This document shows, piece after piece, positions 1 to 5,184 of a stretch of DNA of 6,591 nt (its first letter is position 1; each line of letters starts with the position of its first letter). Origin of the DNA: an uncultured Bacteroidales bacterium. GTDB taxonomy: Bacteria > Bacteroidota > Bacteroidia > Bacteroidales > Paludibacteraceae. The DNA lies in the NCBI GenBank assembly GCA_946184195.1, contig CAMHEP010000081.1, positions 1 to 6,591 of the forward strand. The letters run 5' to 3'. The notes under the pieces are model-generated. The model had not been told where the DNA came from and did no database searches. It saw only the letters and a program-made list of their open reading frames with translations. Position numbers and translations under genes: made by a program.

Positions 1-291
1 AGCCAATGGTCATTCTGGATCATGATGCTTCTCATTTTTGTAGTGTTCTATTTCTTTATGATTCGTCCTCAGACGAAGAAACAGAAAGAGCTGCAGAAAC
101 AGCGCGAAGCCATGAAACGCGGTGACAAAGTGATAACCGCCGGCGGTATATACGGTATCATCAAGGAGGTTCAAGATAACGCTTTCTTAATTGAGGTAAG
201 CAAAGATGTCACCATCAAAGTGGACAAAGGTAGCGTCTATGTTTCGGCTGATGATGCACAACAAGATAACAAAGAAGCAGATAAGAAGTAA
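1..291 (+). CDS. yajC: YajC, Sec translocon accessory subunit (5'-partial)
   Basis: YajC is a small inner-membrane protein that associates with SecDF and the SecYEG translocon and is not itself catalytic. The open frame runs from the first base of the window, so the true start and any short periplasmic N-terminus are missing; 96 residues are visible. An internal ATG at 22 lies in the middle of the membrane helix and is unlikely to be the start. Visible features are one hydrophobic helix (residues about 5-20 of the fragment), then the family hallmark MIRPQTKKQKE, then the small conserved domain with GDKVITAGGIYG (about 41-52), and a poorly conserved charged tail ending in EADKK. The 3' end overlaps the next gene out of frame. 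In Bacteroidales, yajC is commonly followed by a ybbR-type gene, as here. Identification is secure from the motif and size. Confidence 0.95.
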   Translation, partial: SQWSFWIMMLLIFVVFYFFMIRPQTKKQKELQKQREAMKRGDKVITAGGIYGIIKEVQDNAFLIEVSKDVTIKVDKGSVYVSADDAQQDNKEADKK

Positions 292-1000
292 ACTCCGTTC
301 ACTTCTCGAGGGTAAGCGTTTTGCCTGGTTGCACAACCCGAAGATGCAGGATGTGTTGGCATTCCTCTTCTTCACCATGCTGGCAGTAGCCATGTGGTTT
401 ACTCACGCACTGCATTCCGTACGTACGGCAACCGTGCAAGTGAAGGTGGTTTACGAGGGTGTCCCCGAACATATCAATTTCGAGCCCGAATTGCCCGACC
501 ATCTGAAGATTGAAGTGCGTGACCAAGGTGAGCGTTTGCAGACCTATGTTCGTAATCCATTGGAGTTACATCTGGACTTACGCGCCTTAGTGCACGGACA
601 GGAGGGTGAGGTACGCATCTCAGCGGACGTGATACGGCGCGGACTCAACGACCTGCTGCAAGGTACGAGCAAACTGCTACAGGTCACCCCCGAATATATC
701 CAGTCCAACTACGCACTCCTCAACGAGCGTCCCACCGAGAAAGTGTTGACGCTGCCTGTAAAGGTGAGGGGAGAACCCAAGGACAAGCATCTCAGGCTCT
801 TCCCAGCAGAAGTGAAGGTAACCGTCAAAGTGCCGATGAAGCACTATCACGATGTTACGGATAAGGACGTACAAGCCTTCGTTACCTTCCCTACAGGCGA
901 TGTCTCCATGTTAGACGTACAGACTAAATATAACAAGCCCTATATCCTCGGCACCCGAGTCACCCCCGGTGCGCTGGAATTTATTATCGAACAAGAATGA
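251..1000 (+). CDS. YbbR/CdaR-like single-pass membrane protein
   Basis: This is a YbbR-domain protein of 249 residues from the chosen start. It has a basic cytoplasmic N-terminus (about 1-34), one transmembrane helix (about 35-51) and an extracytoplasmic part with YbbR-like repeats. The pattern VYEGVPEHINFEPELPDHLKI (first 20 or so residues of the repeat, about 67-87) and the later LPVKV and VKVPMKHY segments fit the family. In Firmicutes the YbbR protein CdaR binds and modulates the diadenylate cyclase CdaA; in Bacteroidota its role is not established and no cyclase gene is visible here. Start choice: in-frame ATGs lie at 206, 239, 251 and 254. The 206 start would overlap yajC by 86 nt. The 239 start has an AAAGG 8 nt upstream but overlaps by 53 nt. 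251/254 gives the shortest overlap and a normal tail; 239 remains possible. The stop overlaps the aminotransferase start (ATGA), implying coupled translation. Confidence 0.85.
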   Translation: MMHNKITKKQIRSKLRSLLEGKRFAWLHNPKMQDVLAFLFFTMLAVAMWFTHALHSVRTATVQVKVVYEGVPEHINFEPELPDHLKIEVRDQGERLQTYVRNPLELHLDLRALVHGQEGEVRISADVIRRGLNDLLQGTSKLLQVTPEYIQSNYALLNERPTEKVLTLPVKVRGEPKDKHLRLFPAEVKVTVKVPMKHYHDVTDKDVQAFVTFPTGDVSMLDVQTKYNKPYILGTRVTPGALEFIIEQE

Positions 1001-2127
1001 AAAAAATCCAAATGGTTGATTTGCAGACGCAGTATCAGCAGATCAAAGCAGACATAGACCGCGGTATTCAGCAGGTTATTGACAGTGCCGCCTTCATCAA
1101 GGGACCACAGGTTGGTGCTTTCCAAGAGCACTTACAGGCCTATACGGGTGCCAAACATGTCATTACTGTCGGCAACGGCACGGATGCACTCCAGATAGCT
1201 CTCATGTCACTCGGTCTTAAAGCCGGCGATGAGGTAATCACCCCCACCTTCACCTTCATTGCTACTGCAGAGGTAGTAGCACTACTCGGACTGACCCCCG
1301 TGGTGGTGGATGTGGATTGGGAGACGATGAATATAGATGTGGAGGCTGTGAGACGAGCTATCACGCCTCGCACGAAAGCCATCGTGCCGGTGCACCTCTT
1401 TGGTCAGTGTGCCAATATGGATGCGATCCTGACTCTTGCTCGTGAGCACCATCTCTATGTAGTGGAAGATGCGTGCCAGGCTATCGGCGCACGTTATACA
1501 TTCCCTGACGGGCTCACCAAGCAGGCAGGTGTGATGGGCGATATCGGCTGTACCAGTTTCTTCCCCTCGAAGAACCTGGGCTGCTACGGCGACGGTGGTG
1601 CTATCTTCACGAACAACGACGATTTGGCTGCTCAGATGCGTGCTATTGCCAACCACGGTTGTTTCGTCCGTTACCATCACGATTTTGTGGGAGTGAACAG
1701 CCGGCTGGATAGCATACAAGCTGCCATTCTGGATGCTAAGTTACCCCATCTGGATGAATATATCGCCGCTCGCCAAAAGGCAGCAGCATACTATGACAAG
1801 GCCTTTGCCGACGAAGAACATTTGCTGCGTCCCGGACATGAGGCTCACTCCACTCATGTTTACCACCAATATACTCTGCGCCTCATAGGTGTTGATCGCG
1901 ATAAGGTACGGGAAGCCTTGGCTGCCAAGCAAATACCGGCAATGGTCTATTATCCCGTGCCGCTGCACATGCAGAAGGCTTATCAGGACCCGCGTTACAA
2001 ACAAGGAGATTTCCCCGTAGCAGAGCGCTTGGCACAATGTGTGCTCTCACTACCGATGCATACATGTCTTGATGAGGAGCAGTTGGAGTATATAACAACC
2101 ACTCTCAAGGAGATTATCCACTCATAA
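997..2127 (+). CDS. DegT/DnrJ/EryC1/StrS-family PLP-dependent sugar aminotransferase
   Basis: This 376-residue protein belongs to the fold-type I aminotransferases that transfer an amino group, usually from glutamate, to a keto-sugar nucleotide, giving amino sugars for O-antigen, capsule or other glycans. The family set is complete: NGTDAL at 60-65 (cofactor phosphate loop), VEDACQAIGA at 156-165 with D158 expected to contact the pyridine nitrogen, and SFFPSKNLGCYGDGGA at 187-202 with K192 as the Schiff-base lysine. NSRLD (234-238) and the C-terminal YYPVPLH (318-324) are also typical. Length is normal for the family. The pattern resembles the WbpE/WlbC group (UDP-3-keto-glucuronate aminotransferases), but the substrate cannot be assigned from sequence alone and no other sugar-nucleotide gene is in view. 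The start overlaps the preceding stop (ATGA); the next gene begins 18 nt downstream. Cytoplasmic. Confidence 0.93.
   Translation: MKKIQMVDLQTQYQQIKADIDRGIQQVIDSAAFIKGPQVGAFQEHLQAYTGAKHVITVGNGTDALQIALMSLGLKAGDEVITPTFTFIATAEVVALLGLTPVVVDVDWETMNIDVEAVRRAITPRTKAIVPVHLFGQCANMDAILTLAREHHLYVVEDACQAIGARYTFPDGLTKQAGVMGDIGCTSFFPSKNLGCYGDGGAIFTNNDDLAAQMRAIANHGCFVRYHHDFVGVNSRLDSIQAAILDAKLPHLDEYIAARQKAAAYYDKAFADEEHLLRPGHEAHSTHVYHQYTLRLIGVDRDKVREALAAKQIPAMVYYPVPLHMQKAYQDPRYKQGDFPVAERLAQCVLSLPMHTCLDEEQLEYITTTLKEIIHS
2029..2045 (+). promoter_or_regulatory. Candidate sigma-54 (-24/-12) promoter upstream of rpoN
   Basis: The sequence TTGGCAC-AATGT-GTGCT matches the sigma-54 consensus YTGGCAC-N5-TTGCW at every defined position except the first T of the -12 element. 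The invariant GG (2031-2032) and GC (2043-2044) are separated by exactly 10 nt. Transcription would start near 2056, leaving a leader of about 90 nt before the rpoN ATG at 2146. It lies inside the aminotransferase gene, over codons for a family-typical segment (RLAQCVLSLP), so coding constraint alone could produce it. No activator binding site was identified. Confidence 0.35.
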
Positions 2128-2145
2128 AAGAACACCCTTATACCT

Positions 2146-3627
2146 ATGACCGGCCTTACTCTACAACAGCAACAGAAGATGCAAGCGAAACTATCGCCTG
2201 CACAGATACAAGTCGTGCGTATGCTTGAACTGCCATCGATGGAACTGCAAGCCCGTGTCAACGAGGAGTTGCAGGACAATCCTGCATTGGAAGAGGGGCC
2301 CGACCCGGAGGAGTTGCAACAGCAGAATCGTCAAGACGAAGAGGACGGTTTCGCCGAGGAAGACGAGTATGTCAACCCTCTGCAAAACGACGATTTCAAC
2401 TACGACAACTACGTCAACGACGACGAGACACCCGAATATATGACCCGCCAGAACAACTATTCTGCGGACCGCGAACGAGAGGATATCCCCGTCAGCGGTG
2501 GTACCAGTTTCATGGAGTACCTCAAGTCGCAGGTATATCTCACCAAGATGGATAAGCCACAGCGTCATATAGCCAAGTGGGTGTTGGGTAATATCGACGA
2601 CGACGGCTATTTGCGCCGTTCCATCGAGCAATTGGTAGACGATCTCAGTTTTCAAGAGGGTCTCATTGTCAGCGATGAGGAGATGACCTCCATCGTTAAT
2701 CAGATTAAACTATTTGACCCACCGGGAGTGGCCAGTGCCAACCTGCAAGAATGTCTCATCGCCCAACTGGAAGCCAAGCCGCATACGCACGCTACCGAGA
2801 CCGCCATACGCATACTCCGTGTATGCTTTGACCATTTCTCCAATAAACGTTTTGATCGTATCACCGAACGACTCCACATCACGGATGATGAACTCAAAGC
2901 GGCAGTGAATGAGATTGTCCATCTCAACCAGAAACCTGCCAATGCCTTCACCGGCAATGTGTACGAAAATCATACCACCACCATCATACCCGATTTCTAC
3001 GTGGAGAATCGTGACGGCGAGCTCGTGCTCACCCTCAATACCGGTGATATACCGGAGCTCCATGTCAGCCGCGAGTATAAAGATATGCTTGACACCTACA
3101 CGACGGAGAAGACTCCCGGCAAACAGACCAACGAGACGGTACGTTTCATCCGCGGGAAGATAGACTCTGCCAATTGGTTCATCAATGCTATCCGGCAACG
3201 TAACGAGACACTCCAACGTACCATGCAGGCGATCCTTGTCTTCCAGCATGATTTCTTCATCGAGGGAGACGAGACCTATCTCAAGCCGATGATATTGCAA
3301 GATATAGCAGACCGCACCGGTTATGACGTGAGTACTATATCTCGTGTCAGCAACAGTAAATATGTGCAGACCGAGTTCGGTATCTATCCGCTTAAATACT
3401 TCTTCTCAGAATCTATCCAAAACGCAGAGGGAGAGGAGATATCCACTATTGAGGTCAAAGCTATCCTTAAGGAGATTATCGATAATGAAGACAAAAGAGC
3501 TCCTCTCAATGATGATCGCTTAGTAGAGGTACTCACACAACGCGGCTACCCCATAGCGCGCCGTACCATTGCCAAGTACCGTGAACAGATGGGCATACCC
3601 GTTGCCCGCTTACGCCGTAGTGTATGA
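2146..3627 (+). CDS. rpoN: RNA polymerase sigma-54 factor
   Basis: RpoN directs RNA polymerase to -24/-12 promoters and needs an ATP-dependent enhancer-binding protein to open DNA. The 493-residue protein is full length. Region I (about 1-50) has the glutamine-rich start and the LELPSMEL and ELQDNPALEE motifs used in activator response. Region II (about 50-112) is a long acidic linker rich in D, E and N. The core-binding domain follows (about 120-300) with FDPPGVAS (190-197), then IIPDFYV (280-286). The helix-turn-helix part spans about 386-421 (TISRVSNSKYV then GIYPLKYFFS). The RpoN box ARRTIAKYRE at 471-480 differs from the usual ARRTVAKYRE only by V to I, so -24 recognition should be standard. 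The start lies 18 nt after the aminotransferase stop without a Shine-Dalgarno sequence; the stop overlaps the PAP2 start by 4 nt. No enhancer-binding protein gene is in the window. Confidence 0.98.
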   Translation: MTGLTLQQQQKMQAKLSPAQIQVVRMLELPSMELQARVNEELQDNPALEEGPDPEELQQQNRQDEEDGFAEEDEYVNPLQNDDFNYDNYVNDDETPEYMTRQNNYSADREREDIPVSGGTSFMEYLKSQVYLTKMDKPQRHIAKWVLGNIDDDGYLRRSIEQLVDDLSFQEGLIVSDEEMTSIVNQIKLFDPPGVASANLQECLIAQLEAKPHTHATETAIRILRVCFDHFSNKRFDRITERLHITDDELKAAVNEIVHLNQKPANAFTGNVYENHTTTIIPDFYVENRDGELVLTLNTGDIPELHVSREYKDMLDTYTTEKTPGKQTNETVRFIRGKIDSANWFINAIRQRNETLQRTMQAILVFQHDFFIEGDETYLKPMILQDIADRTGYDVSTISRVSNSKYVQTEFGIYPLKYFFSESIQNAEGEEISTIEVKAILKEIIDNEDKRAPLNDDRLVEVLTQRGYPIARRTIAKYREQMGIPVARLRRSV

Positions 3628-4259
3628 ATAAGACGCTCCATATTATTTCCCAGACCCTGAGCATCCTGCTCTACCCGCTGCTGATTCCAACCTACGGGTT
3701 GATTCTCTTTGCTTTGGGTGAGCACAGTTCTTCCTTGCCACTTCCTGCCGTCTATTGGTGGATTGCTATAGGAGGGACACTGTTCTTCACGTTACTCATC
3801 CCCCTGACGAGTATCTTCGTGCTCATCAAGGCAGGACGCGTGAGCAACCTATATATCGACCATGCCGGCGAACGCACAACTCCCTATCTCTATACAACGG
3901 TTAGTTTCGCCTGCTGGACTTATTTTCTCTATCATGTGCTGCATATGCCCGCCTTCCTTATCCATGTAGCAGGAGGAGCAACCGTGGCATTGGCACTCGT
4001 TATGCTTGTCAATCGATTTTGGAAGATATCAGCGCATCTCACCGCTTGGGGCGGTTTGATAGGAGGACTATGCTCATACTGTCTCTACTACGGCTACCAG
4101 CTTACTCCTATGACCATGACGCTATGTACCGTAGTCACTATACTGCTGATGACAGCACGGCTTTATCTCCAAGCGCACACACCCTTGCAGGTGGTGACAG
4201 GATGGCTGCTCGGATTATTATGTACAACCCTCACAACCTTCACACTCTATTATGTTTAA
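3624..4259 (+). CDS. Divergent PAP2-type integral membrane phosphatase-like protein
   Basis: This 211-residue, strongly hydrophobic protein has about six predicted membrane segments and resembles the short PAP2 family (lipid-phosphate or polyprenyl-diphosphate phosphatases acting at the outer face of the inner membrane). Candidate motifs are ERTTPYL (83-89) for motif 1, KISAHL (134-139) in place of the usual SGH with H138 kept, and ARLYLQAHTPLQVVTG (178-193) for the SRxxxxxHxxxD motif. In the last, R179 and H185 (the expected nucleophile) are kept, but the first Ser is Ala and the supporting Asp is Gln189. The active site is therefore atypical: it may work with altered chemistry or be a Bacteroidota-specific branch. 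It overlaps rpoN by 4 nt (ATGA) and the next gene by 8 nt, so it is probably co-translated with both. The substrate is unknown; undecaprenyl diphosphate or lipid A phosphate are guesses from the family only. Confidence 0.75.
   Translation: MNKTLHIISQTLSILLYPLLIPTYGLILFALGEHSSSLPLPAVYWWIAIGGTLFFTLLIPLTSIFVLIKAGRVSNLYIDHAGERTTPYLYTTVSFACWTYFLYHVLHMPAFLIHVAGGATVALALVMLVNRFWKISAHLTAWGGLIGGLCSYCLYYGYQLTPMTMTLCTVVTILLMTARLYLQAHTPLQVVTGWLLGLLCTTLTTFTLYYV
3990..4006 (+). promoter_or_regulatory. Candidate sigma-54 promoter inside the PAP2 gene
   Basis: TTGGCAC-TCGTT-ATGCT matches YTGGCAC-N5-TTGCW except for the first T of the -12 element, the same single deviation as the site at 2029. The GG at 3992-3993 and GC at 4004-4005 are 10 nt apart, as sigma-54 requires. 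A start near 4017 would give a leader of about 235 nt for the DUF4105 gene at 4252 and could drive the last two genes independently. It is intragenic and rests on sequence match only. Confidence 0.3.
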
Positions 4260-5184
4260 ACTGCTTGCCATAACGATTAGTCTGCTCACCTGTGAACCGG
4301 GTGAGGCGCTCTACGAACGCTATGGACATACCGCCATACGTATTGTTGACACCGAGCAGCAGATGGATGCCTGCTTTAACTACGGACTCTTCGATTTCAA
4401 TACCGACCTTTTCTATCTCAAGTTCATGCGCGGGGAAACCTATTATTTCCTTGGTGCGGAAAATACCGCCTCATTCCTCAGCCAATACGCTGTGGAGGGA
4501 CGTCGGGTCTACGAGCAGGTCTTTGACTTCACCGATGAAGAAGCTGCTCGTGTGGAGCAAGCACTCCTCACCAACTACCAACCCGAGAATAGACAGTATC
4601 TATATAATTTCATCTACGACAACTGTGCTACACGCCCCTATCATATCCTGAGTAATGCCCTGAGCGAACCTATACGCTCCCTCTATGCCGGCTGGGACGG
4701 TTTCACCTATCGCGACATCCTGAGTCATTACACCGGTCATGGCAGTTGGGCTGATTTCGGCATTAACCTGCTCTTCGGATTCAAGGCTGACCAACGTGTT
4801 CACGATACCGAGCGACTCTTTTTACCTGAACAGGTGATGGACTATTTTGCCGGAGCGCGTCGACAAAACGGCCAACTGCTTGTACGAGGCGATGTTGACA
4901 CGTTCCCTACTCCGCGAGTGAAGTGGTACCAAACATGGTATGCCGGTGTGAGTATCCTGCTTGTTATACTGCTTATACTCAGTATCTACGACCGAATAAG
5001 GGAGAAGCGTACACGATGGGTAGATAATGTGCTCTATACCTTTTATATAGTGCTTATCTTGTTGGTCGCTTTCCTCACCTTCTTCTCGCTACATCCTTTG
5101 GTAGGGTTCGGATGGAGAATGCTCATTATTCCCGCCATCCATCTGCTTGGACGTGCTCCTTATTACATCCGACTACATAGATAA
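4252..5184 (+). CDS. DUF4105 / Lnb N-terminal-domain-like envelope protein
   Basis: This 310-residue protein carries the DUF4105 domain, which databases now link to Lnb, the lipoprotein N-acyltransferase of Bacteroides. Family signatures are LLTCEPGE at 11-18, YGHTAIR at 24-30, FNYGLFDF at 42-49, KFMRG at 57-61 and YNFIYDNCATRP at 118-129. H26 and C125 are the likely catalytic His/Cys pair of a papain-like acyl-transfer site (inferred). Membrane segments follow at about 230-247, 257-280 and 284-300. Two features are odd. The usual cleavable signal peptide seems absent, because only about nine residues (MFKLLAITI) precede the conserved first strand. The C-terminal membrane part also looks shorter than I expect for relatives. 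The frame is open back to 4198 upstream, but that extension has no ATG and is hydrophilic, so 4252 is the best start. It overlaps PAP2 by 8 nt and its TAA shares one base with the next ATG. Whether it is a true acyltransferase or a paralogue is open. Confidence 0.85.
   Translation: MFKLLAITISLLTCEPGEALYERYGHTAIRIVDTEQQMDACFNYGLFDFNTDLFYLKFMRGETYYFLGAENTASFLSQYAVEGRRVYEQVFDFTDEEAARVEQALLTNYQPENRQYLYNFIYDNCATRPYHILSNALSEPIRSLYAGWDGFTYRDILSHYTGHGSWADFGINLLFGFKADQRVHDTERLFLPEQVMDYFAGARRQNGQLLVRGDVDTFPTPRVKWYQTWYAGVSILLVILLILSIYDRIREKRTRWVDNVLYTFYIVLILLVAFLTFFSLHPLVGFGWRMLIIPAIHLLGRAPYYIRLHR

Noticed and set aside
1282..1719. 145-codon open frame on the - strand opposite the aminotransferase
   Set aside because: It covers the conserved cofactor-binding part of a clear family member on the other strand; the His/Val/Ser-rich translation resembles nothing known.
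2128..2145. 18-nt gap before rpoN as a sigma-70-type promoter or terminator site
   Set aside because: It is too short for either and shows no Bacteroidota -7 (TAnnTTTG) box, hairpin or T-run.
2191..2655. 154-codon - strand frame rich in Val, Ile and Leu that could mimic a membrane protein
   Set aside because: The hydrophobicity comes from the complement of Asp, Glu and Asn codons in the acidic region II of rpoN.
2710..3300. 196-codon open frame on the - strand opposite rpoN
   Set aside because: It lies entirely within the well-supported rpoN frame, has no recognisable domain and has the skewed composition expected of a complementary-strand shadow.
4198..4251. Upstream in-frame extension or frameshift supplying a missing signal peptide for the DUF4105 gene
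   Set aside because: The stretch has no standard start codon and encodes hydrophilic residues; the overlapping PAP2 frame is intact, so a sequencing frameshift is unlikely.
4252..4293. Possible lipoprotein signal ending at Cys14 (LLTC) in the DUF4105 protein
   Set aside because: Thr at the position before Cys does not fit a lipobox, and this Cys belongs to the conserved LLTCxPG strand of the mature domain.
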